This document shows, one piece after another, positions 36,830 through 45,721 of a stretch of DNA of 64,000 nt. The stretch's first letter is position 1, and each line of letters starts with the position of its first letter. The DNA comes from JADJOM01 sp046327715. Its GTDB lineage: Bacteria > Gemmatimonadota > Gemmatimonadetes > Gemmatimonadales > GWC2-71-9. Position numbers and translations under genes: made by a program. The stretch lies in assembly GCA_046327715.1 (NCBI GenBank), contig JAXLXY010000003.1, positions 62,001-126,000 of the forward strand. Direction: 5' to 3'. A model generated the notes under the pieces. The model was not told the origin of the DNA. It was given only the letters and a program-made list of their open reading frames with translations, and made no database searches.

Positions 36830-36837
36830 GGAAGATA
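36830..36837 (-). promoter_or_regulatory. TATCTTCC box upstream of the 90-residue ORF
   Basis: Minus-strand TATCTTCC; the hexamer ends 6 nt before the ATG, the shortest spacing of the set. Same interpretation as the other copies: probable -10 element for a leaderless transcript. Confidence 0.45.
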
Positions 36838-36851
36838 AGGGAGCGGCGCGC

Positions 36852-38660
36852 TCAGGCCCGGACCGCGGTCAGGATCCGCTCGGCCAGCGTCGCCGAGAAT
36901 CCGGGCAGGCTCGCGATCTCCGCGGCCGTGGCCGAGCGCACCCCGGCCAGGCTGCCGAAGCGCTCGAGCAGGACCCGTCGCCTGGTGGGCCCCACCCCCG
37001 GGATATCGAGCAGCGCCGAGGTGATGGTGCGCTGGGTGCGGCGCTTCCGGTTGTAGGCGACGCCGAAGCGGTGGGTCTCATCGCGGATGCGCTGGAGCAG
37101 CCGGAGCGATGGGGCGCGCCGGGAGAGGCGCAGGCTGTCCGGCCGCCCGGGAAAGAAGATCTCCTCCTCCCGCTTGGCCAGGCTGATCATCGGGATGTGT
37201 CCTGCCCCGCGTTCGGCGGCGGCCGCCGCGGCCGCGGACAGCTGCCCCTTGCCGCCGTCGATCACGATGAGGTCGGGCAGCGGGAGCTGCTCCTCCTGCC
37301 GCCGGGTGAGGTAGCGCGTGAGGACTTCATGGATCGCCGCGTAGTCGTCCTGCTGGGCCTCGCCCTTGATCTTGAACTTGCGATATTCGGCCTTGCGCGG
37401 CCGGCCCGCCTCGAACCAGACCAGGGAGCCCACCGTGTCCTTGCCCTGGTTGGTCGAGATGTCGATGCAGATCATGCTGCGCGGGACCACGTTGAGCCCC
37501 AGGTCGCGGCCGAGGGCGTAGACCGGATCGCCGGCGCGCTCGTCGGTCTCGAACGACTCGATCCGGAGGCTCTCGAGCAGGTGCCGGGCGTTCTGGTCCG
37601 CGAGGTCCAGCCAGCGGTGGGCGATCCCGCGCTGGGGCACGTGCCACTCGGTCTCGGGCATCAGCTCCTGCAGCAGGTCGATCTCGGCCGGCGGGAACGG
37701 CAGGATGAGCCGCCGGACCCGCCCCGGCATGGGGACGTAGGAGCGGACCAGCAGGAAATTGAGGATCTGCTCGTCGGTTTCCTCGCCCAGGTTCTCGAGG
37801 AAGGTGTGCTCCCGGGCCACCACCCTGCCCTCCCGCACCCGCAGGAAGGCGCCGACCGCGTCGTCGCCGTCGCGGGCGAAGCCCACGATGTCGGCGTCAC
37901 CGGTGCCGATCACCTCCACGCTGGCCGGGGCGTCGACCTGTTCCAGCCACTTGAGCTGGTCGCGGAGCCGGCCGGCGCGCTCGTAGTCCTGGCGCTCGCT
38001 GGCGGTGAGCATGGCATCGCGGACCCGGGAGCGCACGTCCACGGTGCGACCGGAGAGGAAGTCGAGCACCTCGTCGATCATGCCGCGATACTCCGCCTGC
38101 GGCTGCCAGCCCACGCAGGGGGCGCGGCAGCGCCCGATGTGGTAGTCGAGGCAGGGGCGCTCCCGCTGCTCGCGCGGCAGGTCGTCCGCGCAGCTTCGCA
38201 CGGTGTAGAGCCGGCGGATGATGGCGAGCGCCCGCCGCAGCTGGGAGACGTCGGTATACGGCCCGAAGTAGCGGGCGCCGGGGAGGTCCAGGCGGCGGGT
38301 GACCAGCACACGGGGGAACGGTTCGCCCGTGGTCACGGCGATGGAGGGATAGCTCTTGTCGTCCTTGAGCCGCACGTTGAAGCGGGGCTGGTACTCCTTG
38401 ATCAGGTTGTTCTCGAGGAGCAGCGATTGCGCCTCGCTGGCCACCACGATGGTCTCGACGTCCGCGATCTGCCGCACCAGGTACTGGGTCTTGAGGCTGG
38501 TGGCGTGGTCGGCGGCGAAATAGCTCCGCACGCGGCTCCGCAGCCGCTTGGCCTTCCCCACGTACAGCACGGTGCCGGCGCCGTCCTTCCAGAGGTAGAC
38601 GCCGGGCTGGTCGGGGAGCGTATCGAGCTTCCGCTGCAGCGGATCGGGGATCGCGGTCAT
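36852..38660 (-). CDS. uvrC: UvrABC excinuclease subunit C
   Basis: A 602-residue nucleotide-excision repair nuclease making the 3' and 5' incisions with UvrB. Domains: GIY-YIG (about residues 15-95, GVYLWKDGAGTVLYVGKAKR), a Cys-rich region (CLDYHIGRCRAPCVG), the UvrB-binding UVR motif (about 200-235), the RNase H-like nuclease (LIVIDGGKGQL) and C-terminal tandem HhH (LLDIPGVGPTRRR). The ATG at 38660 has a TATCTTTC box ending 8 nt upstream and no Shine-Dalgarno. Confidence 0.97.
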   Translation of the reverse strand: MTAIPDPLQRKLDTLPDQPGVYLWKDGAGTVLYVGKAKRLRSRVRSYFAADHATSLKTQYLVRQIADVETIVVASEAQSLLLENNLIKEYQPRFNVRLKDDKSYPSIAVTTGEPFPRVLVTRRLDLPGARYFGPYTDVSQLRRALAIIRRLYTVRSCADDLPREQRERPCLDYHIGRCRAPCVGWQPQAEYRGMIDEVLDFLSGRTVDVRSRVRDAMLTASERQDYERAGRLRDQLKWLEQVDAPASVEVIGTGDADIVGFARDGDDAVGAFLRVREGRVVAREHTFLENLGEETDEQILNFLLVRSYVPMPGRVRRLILPFPPAEIDLLQELMPETEWHVPQRGIAHRWLDLADQNARHLLESLRIESFETDERAGDPVYALGRDLGLNVVPRSMICIDISTNQGKDTVGSLVWFEAGRPRKAEYRKFKIKGEAQQDDYAAIHEVLTRYLTRRQEEQLPLPDLIVIDGGKGQLSAAAAAAAERGAGHIPMISLAKREEEIFFPGRPDSLRLSRRAPSLRLLQRIRDETHRFGVAYNRKRRTQRTITSALLDIPGVGPTRRRVLLERFGSLAGVRSATAAEIASLPGFSATLAERILTAVRA

Positions 38661-38666
38661 CGCCCC

Positions 38667-38674
38667 GAAAGATA
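38667..38674 (-). promoter_or_regulatory. TATCTTTC box upstream of uvrC
   Basis: Minus-strand TATCTTTC; TATCTT ends 8 nt before the uvrC ATG, in the 31-nt gap after murJ. Probable -10 element of a near-leaderless transcript. Confidence 0.45.
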
Positions 38675-38691
38675 GCGTTCCGCGGGAGGGC

Positions 38692-40266
38692 TCAGCGACG
38701 CCGGAGCCGCGCGAGGAGCGCCCGGCCCTCGGGGACCCCGAGGGCCAGCGTGCCGCCGACGTACACGAGCCCGAACGGGGCGAGGGCCACCGCGGCGCGG
38801 ACGACGGGGGAGACGACGGGCAGGACCGTCTGGGCGCCGTATCCGGCGGCCGCCGCGAGGAGCGCCGGGGCCCAGAGGCGCGCCACTTCGCCCCCACCTA
38901 GCCCGGTGGCGCCGATCCGGGCGTTCATGCCACGACGCAGCAGGAAGTACTCCACCCAGCCGGCGATGCCGGCCGTGGCGGTGAGCCCCGCGGCTCCCCA
39001 CTTGAGCTCCAGGCCCAGCAGCGGAGGCAGCGGCACGGCGGCGAGGTAGCCGAGGACGGTGGTGAGGACCACCCGGAGCACGGCGAAGCGCAGCGGGGTG
39101 CGGGTGTCCCGGAGGGCGTAGTAGGCCGAGCTGTAGAGGCGCCCCATCGTGGCCGCCAGCAGGCCCACGGCGCTCCCCGCGAGGATGGCCCAGACGTACC
39201 GGCTGTCCGCCGCGGAGAACCGACCGGTCTGGAACAGCGCCCCCGCCAGCACGGAGCCGAGCCCGAGAAACGCGGCCGCGGCGGGGACCACGAAGTAGGC
39301 GATGCGGCGCAGGCCGGCCTGAAGCCGGCCCCGGAGTGCTGCCGCGATCTCCGCGTCGGTTCCGATGGCGCTCGCCATCGCGGGGAGCTCGGCGGCGGAG
39401 ACCGACATCCCGAACAGGCTCACCGGCAGAGTGTAGAGCACCTGGGCGGTGGTGAGGCCGGCCACCGCGCCCGTCCCGAGGAGGCTCGCGATGATCGTGT
39501 CCACGAACGCGCTCACCTGCACCACGCCACGCCCCAGGAAGACCGGCCAGAAGTTGTGCAGGACGGTCCGGACCGCGGCGCCTCCGGTGGCAAGGCTGGG
39601 CCGCAGCCCCGGAACGAGGCGCAGCACTGTGGGGAGCTGGACCACGAACTGCAGGGCACTGCCGATGACCGAGCCAAGAGCGGCGAGGGTGGCGACGCCG
39701 GCCTCGGTGCGCCCCGCCGCCGCGGCCAGCAGGCTCACGATGATGGCGAGGTTCCAGACCACGGGCGCGGCGTACGAGAGGAGGAACCGTCGGTGGCTGT
39801 TGAGGACGCCGAGGCACCACGCGGAGGCCACCAGCAGGCCCGCCCCGGGGAAGAGCAGGCGCACCAGCGAGACGGTCAGGTCGCGCTTGGGCCCCGACCA
39901 TCCCGGGGCGATGACGTCCGTCAGGGGGCCCGCGAGCACGACGCCCGCCAGCACCAGGAGGGCCGCCACGGTGCTCACGAGGCCCAGCACAGCCCCCGCC
40001 ACCTGCTCCGCCTCGGTGTCCCTGCCCTCCGCCCGGAGGCGTGCGTAGACCGGGATGAAGGAGGCGGACAGGACGCCCTCCCCCAGCAGGTTCTGCAGCA
40101 GGTTGGGAATGCGGAACGCGGCGTTGAAGGCGTCGCTGCCGTCGCCGAGTCCGAGGTAGTGCGCCAGGGCCCGCTGCCGGACCAGCCCGAAGATCCGGCT
40201 GAGGAAGATGCCGGCCGCCACCAGGGTGGCGTGGGAGGTCGACGGGGCGGCGCGTGGCGCGGCCAC
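38692..40266 (-). CDS. murJ: Lipid II flippase MurJ
   Basis: A 524-residue polytopic membrane protein of the MVF/MurJ family, which flips lipid II across the inner membrane for peptidoglycan synthesis. It has about 14 hydrophobic helices. The N-terminal FLSRIFGLVRQRALAHYLG, SDAFNAAFRIPNLLQNLLGE and FIPVYARLRAEG motifs are diagnostic. The start is GTG 40266; the Ala/Pro/Ser lead-in before the first helix is short. It follows the small coiled-coil gene by 17 nt. Confidence 0.96.
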   Translation of the reverse strand: MAAPRAAPSTSHATLVAAGIFLSRIFGLVRQRALAHYLGLGDGSDAFNAAFRIPNLLQNLLGEGVLSASFIPVYARLRAEGRDTEAEQVAGAVLGLVSTVAALLVLAGVVLAGPLTDVIAPGWSGPKRDLTVSLVRLLFPGAGLLVASAWCLGVLNSHRRFLLSYAAPVVWNLAIIVSLLAAAAGRTEAGVATLAALGSVIGSALQFVVQLPTVLRLVPGLRPSLATGGAAVRTVLHNFWPVFLGRGVVQVSAFVDTIIASLLGTGAVAGLTTAQVLYTLPVSLFGMSVSAAELPAMASAIGTDAEIAAALRGRLQAGLRRIAYFVVPAAAAFLGLGSVLAGALFQTGRFSAADSRYVWAILAGSAVGLLAATMGRLYSSAYYALRDTRTPLRFAVLRVVLTTVLGYLAAVPLPPLLGLELKWGAAGLTATAGIAGWVEYFLLRRGMNARIGATGLGGGEVARLWAPALLAAAAGYGAQTVLPVVSPVVRAAVALAPFGLVYVGGTLALGVPEGRALLARLRRR

Positions 40267-40283
40267 GGGGGATGGTGCCGGCG

Positions 40284-40565
40284 TCAGGGCGACTTGGGCG
40301 GCGGCAGGCTGGAGCGGCCGGGGTGGTCCTCGAGCAGCCGCTGCAGGAACTGGTTCTCCTCCTGCAGCGCGGCCATGGTGCGCTGCAGGTCCTCCATTTC
40401 CGACTCGAGCACCTCGACCTTGCGGGCAAGGTCTGCGAGGGGCGGCGGCACCTGGCCCGGCCCCTCGAGGCGGCGCGCGAGCGCCTTGCCGATGGGCGAA
40501 TCGATCACGATCCCCATGATGGGGATCATGAGCGCCACGAGGAGGATGAGACCGAGGAAGGCCAT
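40284..40565 (-). CDS. Small single-pass membrane coiled-coil protein
   Basis: A 93-residue protein with an N-terminal transmembrane helix (residues 2-22, core FLGLILLVALMIPIMGIVI) and a cytoplasmic coiled coil (about residues 45-78, VEVLESEMEDLQRTMAALQE). The shape resembles PspB/PspC-type or LapA-like small membrane proteins, but no family motif is decisive. It has its own promoter (TTGAAG-N17-TAGACT) ending 6 nt before the ATG, and murJ lies 17 nt downstream, so it probably leads the murJ transcript. Confidence 0.7.
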   Translation of the reverse strand: MAFLGLILLVALMIPIMGIVIDSPIGKALARRLEGPGQVPPPLADLARKVEVLESEMEDLQRTMAALQEENQFLQRLLEDHPGRSSLPPPKSP

Positions 40566-40571
40566 GGGACG

Positions 40572-40600
40572 AGTCTACCGCGGTGCCGGAGCCGCTTCAA
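40572..40600 (-). promoter_or_regulatory. Sigma-70-type promoter for the coiled-coil/murJ unit
   Basis: Minus strand TTGAAG (40600-40595), exactly 17 nt, then TAGACT (40577-40572), 6 nt before the ATG at 40565. The -10 includes the bshC stop codon TAG. Transcription would begin on or next to the ATG, so the mRNA is probably leaderless. Confidence 0.6.
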
Positions 40601-42104
40601 GGGCGGTGGCGTACCAGCCCTCGACCTGCGCGGCGAGGGCATCGAGCAGCGCGGGGCCGTGCCGCGCCAGCAGCGGCGCCAGCGTGAGGACTCGCTCCTG
40701 GGGCCGTCCCAGCGGCAGGACCAGCTCCCGGGCCCGCGCGATCTGCTGGGTCTCGGTGGCCTGGCGCTTCTTCAGGTGATTCACCAGCCGCTTCTCCGCC
40801 TCCTGGGTCCCCGCGAATGCCTGGGTGCACAGGTTCCGCAGGGTCTTCTCGATCGTCGGGTCGATGGCCACGGCGGCCTGCACCAGGGCGTCGTAGTCCC
40901 GTTCGATCGCGGCGCGGAGCGAGGCCAGCGCCTCGCGCGCCTCGGGCGGGAGCTGCTCCCGTACCACCCGGGCCTCCAATTGCCGTCCCGGCGCGAGCAG
41001 CTCGTCGAGGGCAGCGCCAAACTTGTCCAGGACGCGGTCGGTGCGGGCATCAACGATGAGGCCCGACCAGCGTGGCAGCGGTCGCTGCGGCGCGATCCCG
41101 AGGGGCGCATAGATCGCCTCGGCCAGGGCCCAGTAGCGAAGTTCGCCGGGCCCGCCCATGTAGGCCACGGTCGGGAGAATGGCGCTTTCGATGGCCGGAC
41201 GGAGCAGGACATTCGGGGAGAACCGCCCCGGGTCGGTCCGGGCCAGTTGCTCCACGTCGGCGAGCGAGAGCTGCTCGTGGCTGCGGCGGGTCATGAACCC
41301 CGGGGCACGGAACGCCAGCCGATCGCGCCCCAGCGTGCCCTCGTACATCACCAGGGTGGCCCCATCGCCGACCGTCACGCCGGCGTCGTGCCCCTGCGCG
41401 GCGAGCGCGGCCTGCCGGCGCACCAGGGCCGCCTCCAGGGAAGAGGCCTGCTTCAGCGCCCGCAGCAGGTGCGGCATCTGGGCCCGCTTGACCGCGGGAT
41501 GCACCGCGTCGAAGACCACCACGCCATGCGGGGCCAGGAGCTCGGCGATGGTCCGGGCGCAGGCGTCGGCGAGGTTGGATTCGGGCCGGTACCACCGCCG
41601 GAACAGCGCGAGGACCTCCGCCCCGTGCGGTGTACCGGCGAGGTCGGCGGCCAGTCGCTCGAGCACGGGCTCGATCTCGGGCCCAACCGGCTCGCGGTAG
41701 AGCGGCGTGAGCGGGGCATCCGCGGGGCGTTCCCGCAGGGTCGCCGTGACGGTGGTGCCATCGGCCGCGGTCCAGGAGGCGTGATTCCCCTCGGCAAAAT
41801 CGTGGTCGCCGCCGGCCGCCCAGAATACCGGCACCACGGGCCGGCCCCAGCGGCGCTCGCACTGCCGGGCCAGGGCGGCGGCCGAGAGCGCCTTGTGGAT
41901 GGTGTAGAGGGGGCCGGTGAGGAGGCCCGGCTGCTGCCCGGTGGTGACCACCAGGGCCCCGGGGGCCCGGAGCCGCTCGAGGCTGGCCTGGGCTCCGGGC
42001 GCGGCCACGAAGGCCTCGAGCAGTGCCGGGTCGAGCCCGGCGGCGCGGGGCTCGGGCCAGGATACTGGGGCGGCGAGCGGAGTCGTGAGCAGCCGGAAGG
42101 TCAT
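40575..42104 (-). CDS. bshC: BshC, putative cysteine ligase of bacillithiol synthesis
   Basis: A 509-residue protein of the BshC family, which adds cysteine to GlcN-malate to complete bacillithiol, a low-molecular-weight thiol. The N-terminal nucleotide-binding TTGQQPGLLTGPLYTIHKA and the FWAAGGDHDFAEGNHA motif near residue 95 identify it. A long C-terminal coiled coil (about residues 390-470) is typical. The residue before DHDF is Gly here; I recall an acidic residue there in Bacillus. bshA and bshB are not in the window. ATGA overlap with the upstream methyltransferase. Confidence 0.92.
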   Translation of the reverse strand: MTFRLLTTPLAAPVSWPEPRAAGLDPALLEAFVAAPGAQASLERLRAPGALVVTTGQQPGLLTGPLYTIHKALSAAALARQCERRWGRPVVPVFWAAGGDHDFAEGNHASWTAADGTTVTATLRERPADAPLTPLYREPVGPEIEPVLERLAADLAGTPHGAEVLALFRRWYRPESNLADACARTIAELLAPHGVVVFDAVHPAVKRAQMPHLLRALKQASSLEAALVRRQAALAAQGHDAGVTVGDGATLVMYEGTLGRDRLAFRAPGFMTRRSHEQLSLADVEQLARTDPGRFSPNVLLRPAIESAILPTVAYMGGPGELRYWALAEAIYAPLGIAPQRPLPRWSGLIVDARTDRVLDKFGAALDELLAPGRQLEARVVREQLPPEAREALASLRAAIERDYDALVQAAVAIDPTIEKTLRNLCTQAFAGTQEAEKRLVNHLKKRQATETQQIARARELVLPLGRPQERVLTLAPLLARHGPALLDALAAQVEGWYATALEAAPAPR

Positions 42105-42817
42105 GCGGCCACCTGGGCGGCAAGGATGGTGCGGCTTCCGGCGCCGAGCGCCACGCCGTCGTAGTCGCCGAAACGGGCCCGGACCCGTGCGCCGTGGGCC
42201 ACCAGCATGGCCTCGAGCGTCTCCGGCCCGAGCAGCCGCACCCGTTCCTCGAACCGGCGGCCGTCGCCAAGGGTGATCGTCTTGCGGACGAACCGGCCGT
42301 CCGGCGTGAGCGCCCGGGCAATTCGCACGGGGGTATCGCCGTAGCGGGTCTCCTCCAGCGGCACGAGGGAGGCGCGCACCTGCTCCGCATTCAGGAAGTC
42401 GATGACGAACCAGCCCGCGGGCCGCACGGTCGCGAGCATCTGGCCGAGGGCGTCGGTGTGTTCCTCGTCCTCGGCGAAGTAGCCGAAGCTGGTGAAGAGG
42501 TTCACGGTGAGGTCCATGGAGCGGGGGCGGTACGGCAGGGCTCGCATGTCGGCCCGGACCAGCGGCCGGCGGGTGGCCTCACGAGCCCGTCGGAGGAGCG
42601 GCAGGGACAGATCGAAGCCGAAGGGCACGGCGCCCGCGCGCTCGAGGGCCGCCAGGTGGCGCCCGGCCCCGCACGCGACGTCGAGCACCCGCCAGCCGTC
42701 GCGCCACGGCAGTGCCCGGGTCAGCAGCGCGATCAGCCGGCCCGCGTCCGCCTCGTTGCGGTGCGGATACAGGTGCAGGTACTCCTCGCCGAACCATTCC
42801 TCGAACCACTCGGCCAT
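42101..42817 (-). CDS. Class I SAM-dependent methyltransferase
   Basis: A 238-residue Rossmann-fold methyltransferase. Motif I is VLDVACGAGRHLAAL; an acidic residue follows at FGFDLS, motif IV is in MDLTVNLFTSFGYF, and the post-I region RADMRALPYRP is clear. The substrate is unknown. It directly precedes bshC with a 4-nt overlap, so a role in thiol metabolism is possible but unproven. The ATG at 42817 is chosen for domain length; the Shine-Dalgarno is poor. Confidence 0.82.
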   Translation of the reverse strand: MAEWFEEWFGEEYLHLYPHRNEADAGRLIALLTRALPWRDGWRVLDVACGAGRHLAALERAGAVPFGFDLSLPLLRRAREATRRPLVRADMRALPYRPRSMDLTVNLFTSFGYFAEDEEHTDALGQMLATVRPAGWFVIDFLNAEQVRASLVPLEETRYGDTPVRIARALTPDGRFVRKTITLGDGRRFEERVRLLGPETLEAMLVAHGARVRARFGDYDGVALGAGSRTILAAQVAA

Positions 42818-42894
42818 GGGGCCCCGGCGGAGGGGTGAACACTGGCGCCGGCCGCCCATCTCGGGCCCGGGGCAAGGGACGAACGGGCGCCCGC

Positions 42895-43347
42895 CTACTT
42901 GTGGTAGGGTTCGCCGCGAAGAATGGTAAACCCGCGGTAGAGTTGTTCCAGTACCACCACCCGGGCGAGCTCATGCGGGAGGGTGAGGGCCCCGAGGCTC
43001 CAGCGCAGCTGGCAGTCGGCCACCAGGTCCGGGTCGAGCCCCTCGGACCCGCCGATCAGGAAGGCCACCGGCCGGGCGTCGTCGCGCCAGCGGCCCAGCC
43101 GCCGGGCCAGTTCCTCGCTGGTCCACGGGGTGCCCGTGCGGTCGAGGGCGATCATCTCCGCGCCCCCGGACACACGTTCGCGGAGGCGGGCGCCTTCGAT
43201 CCGGCGCCCCTCCTCCGCGCGCTTGCCCCGCCCCGCCTCCCGGACTTCGACCTCGGCGACCCGGGCGTACCGCCCGAGCCGCCGGAGGTAGTCATCGGCC
43301 GCGTCGCGGAAGGCCGGCCGCAGCCGGCCGACCGCGAGGACGGCCAT
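42895..43347 (-). CDS. rlmH: 23S rRNA pseudouridine-1915 N3-methyltransferase
   Basis: A 150-residue SPOUT-class methyltransferase that modifies pseudouridine 1915 in helix 69 of 23S rRNA. The C-terminal knot is very conserved: AFLIGGSEGLDPDLV, SLGALTLPHELARVVVLEQL and the ending YRGFTILRGEPYHK. It starts 2 nt after the glutamate dehydrogenase stop. Length normal. Confidence 0.96.
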   Translation of the reverse strand: MAVLAVGRLRPAFRDAADDYLRRLGRYARVAEVEVREAGRGKRAEEGRRIEGARLRERVSGGAEMIALDRTGTPWTSEELARRLGRWRDDARPVAFLIGGSEGLDPDLVADCQLRWSLGALTLPHELARVVVLEQLYRGFTILRGEPYHK

Positions 43348-43349
43348 CG

Positions 43350-44657
43350 TCAGGCGTACATCCCGCGCAGGCGGTGCACGGCGGCGACCCGGTCGATGGA
43401 CAGCATGTACGCACCGATGCGGTTGTCCACGCCGTGCCGCTCGGCCATGGAGGTGACTTCCTCGAAGGAGTGCACCATGATCTTCTCGAGCCGGTTGTTG
43501 ACGGTCTCCTCGTCCCAGAAATAGCCGCCGCGGTCCTGCACCCACTCGAAATAGCTCACCGTGACGCCGCCGGCATTGGCCAGGATATCCGGGATGACGA
43601 AGATGCCCTTCTGGTTGAGGATCTTGTCGGCCTCGGCCGTGGTGGGGCCATTGGCCCCCTCGCAGATGATCCGGGCCTTGATCTGGCCCGCATTCTCGTC
43701 GGTGATCACGTTCTCGAGGGCGGCGGGAACGAGGACGTCGCAGTCGAGCGTGAGCAGTTCCTCGTTGGTGATCTGCTGCGCCTTGGTGTAGGTGTTGAGC
43801 AGCTTCCTGCCCTGGACGTGCTTGAAGACGTCCGGGAGGTCGAGCCCCTTGGGGTTGTAGATCCCGCCCGACTTGTCGCTCACGGCCACGACGGTCATGC
43901 CTTCCTTTGCCATGAGGTCGGCCGCCACCGAGCCGACGTTGCCGAAGCCCTGCACGGCGACCCGGGTGCCCTTGAGGGGCATCTTCAGCTTCTTGAGCGC
44001 CTCGCGGGTCACGAACATGCAGCCACGACCGGTCGCCTCCCGCCGGCCCAGGGAGCCGCCCATGGCGATGGGCTTGCCCGTGACGACGGCGGTGACGGTG
44101 TGGCGCTTGTGCATGGAGTAGGTGTCCATGACCCACGCCATCACCCGCTCATTGGTGTTCACGTCGGGCGCGGGGACGTCGGAGTCGGGGCCCAGCGTCT
44201 CGATGATGCCGGTGGTGTAGCGGCGGGTCAGGCGCTCGATCTCGCCGTTGGACATCGTGGTGGGGTCACAGATCACCCCGCCCTTGGCGCCCCCGAAGGG
44301 CAGGTTCACCACGGCGCACTTCCAGGTCATCCAGCCGGCCAGCGCCTTGACCTCGTCGAGCGTGACCTGCAGGTCGAAGCGGATGCCGCCCTTGGCGGGG
44401 CCACGGGAGGTGTTGTAGATGACCCGGTAGCCGGTGTAGACCTCCACGGTGCCGTCATCGCGGAGCACCGGCACCGAGACGATGATCTGCTTCTCGGGCA
44501 TCCGGAGGATCTGGTATAGTCCCGGCTCGAGATCCAGGCGCTTGGCGGCATCGTCGAAGCGGGACATCATTTCCTCGAACGGGTTCTCCGCGGCGAGGAA
44601 GCGGTCCTTCTCGGGCCGCATGACGTTCTGGCTGGGGCGCGGACTGGTCGACGTCAT
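43350..44657 (-). CDS. Glutamate dehydrogenase (Glu/Leu/Phe/Val family)
   Basis: A 435-residue dehydrogenase interconverting glutamate and 2-oxoglutarate plus ammonia. The substrate-binding region GPAKGGIRF, the catalytic-Lys motif LPFGGAKGGV, the dinucleotide-binding VQGFGNVGS and the DVLVPAALENVIT stretch are intact. It resembles the NAD-dependent RocG/GudB type. GGAG lies 9 nt before the ATG. rlmH follows; the upstream neighbour lpxK ends 17 nt away. Confidence 0.93.
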   Translation of the reverse strand: MTSTSPRPSQNVMRPEKDRFLAAENPFEEMMSRFDDAAKRLDLEPGLYQILRMPEKQIIVSVPVLRDDGTVEVYTGYRVIYNTSRGPAKGGIRFDLQVTLDEVKALAGWMTWKCAVVNLPFGGAKGGVICDPTTMSNGEIERLTRRYTTGIIETLGPDSDVPAPDVNTNERVMAWVMDTYSMHKRHTVTAVVTGKPIAMGGSLGRREATGRGCMFVTREALKKLKMPLKGTRVAVQGFGNVGSVAADLMAKEGMTVVAVSDKSGGIYNPKGLDLPDVFKHVQGRKLLNTYTKAQQITNEELLTLDCDVLVPAALENVITDENAGQIKARIICEGANGPTTAEADKILNQKGIFVIPDILANAGGVTVSYFEWVQDRGGYFWDEETVNNRLEKIMVHSFEEVTSMAERHGVDNRIGAYMLSIDRVAAVHRLRGMYA

Positions 44658-44674
44658 AGCATCTCCAATGAGTG

Positions 44675-45721
44675 TTACAGGCGCTCGGCCGGCAGGACGA
44701 CGGCATCGAGGGCCACGGCGAACGCCTCGCCGCCACTTTCCCACGTGAGGTCCAGCAGGGCCACCAGCGGCTCCGGGGCGTCGGCCGGCCAGCAGTCCCG
44801 GAGCTTCACCGCATCCTTCTCCGTGATGACCACATGGTCGGCCCGCCGCGCCGCGTGGGCCAGCCAGGAGACATCCTCCTGGCGATACGCGTGATGATCC
44901 TTCCAGGTTGCCACCTGCACCGCCGCCCCCGTGGCCTTGGTCTGTGCCACGAAGGCCTCCGGGTCGCCGATCGCGGAGGCCGCCACCACCCGCCGCCCCG
45001 CCAGCGCCTCCGGGGGCATGGTCCGCCCGGTCAGCAGTCCCTCGAACCGGCTCAGGCCGAGGTAGGCGATGGCCACCGGCCCCGAGACCCGCTTCCGCAA
45101 GTCGGCGGCCAGCGCCTCGGCCGCTTCCCGGCTGGCCCGCTTCCGGGTGATGACCACGGCATCCGCCCGGTCGAGCGCCTGCCACCCCTCCCGCCAGGGT
45201 CCGGCCGGCAGGGGCCAGCCGACGGCCCGGGTGGTCTCGGCGCTCATCACCAGCACGTTGAGGTCACGCCGGATGTCGAGCCGCTGGTACGCGTCGTCGA
45301 GGACCAGCACCTCGGCCCCCCGGGCCAGCGCCCGCTCCGCCCCTGCGACACGGTCGGGATCGGCCACCACGTGGGCGCCGGGGAGCGCCCGGGCATGCAC
45401 CCGGGCCTCGTCGCCACCGCCGTAGGGCCGAAGCAGGATCCCGGGCACCAGCCCGCGCCCCGTGTAGTATCGGGCGATCCACATCGCGATCGGGGTCTTC
45501 CCCGATCCGCCCACCGTCAGGTTGCCCACGGCCACCGAGGGCAGCGGGAGGTCGTGAACCGGCAGCCAATGCCGGGCGTACACCACCCGCCGGGCGCGCA
45601 TCCAGGTGCTCCACAGCCCGGCCAGGGGCAGGAGCGCCAGGCGGGCGAGCCGGGCGTCGATCCGGCGGCTGGTCCACAGCCAGCGGATCAGTCGGTGAGT
45701 GTCGCCGCGGCGTCGTGCCAT
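44675..45721 (-). CDS. lpxK: Tetraacyldisaccharide 4'-kinase
   Basis: A 348-residue inner-membrane-associated kinase that phosphorylates the lipid A disaccharide to lipid IVA. The unusual P-loop VGNLTVGGSGKTP (residues 65-77), the VLDDAYQRLDIRRDLNV metal/base segment and the C-terminal VVITEKDAVKLRD are characteristic. Its ATG lies 34 nt inside the preceding acyltransferase gene. It ends the lpx gene run; WaaA, often next to it, is absent here. Confidence 0.94.
   Translation of the reverse strand: MARRRGDTHRLIRWLWTSRRIDARLARLALLPLAGLWSTWMRARRVVYARHWLPVHDLPLPSVAVGNLTVGGSGKTPIAMWIARYYTGRGLVPGILLRPYGGGDEARVHARALPGAHVVADPDRVAGAERALARGAEVLVLDDAYQRLDIRRDLNVLVMSAETTRAVGWPLPAGPWREGWQALDRADAVVITRKRASREAAEALAADLRKRVSGPVAIAYLGLSRFEGLLTGRTMPPEALAGRRVVAASAIGDPEAFVAQTKATGAAVQVATWKDHHAYRQEDVSWLAHAARRADHVVITEKDAVKLRDCWPADAPEPLVALLDLTWESGGEAFAVALDAVVLPAERL

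Noticed and set aside
38657..40429. A 590-codon minus-strand frame overlapping murJ
   Set aside because: Arg/Gly/Ala/Pro-rich alternative frame of murJ; no hydrophobic helices or motifs.
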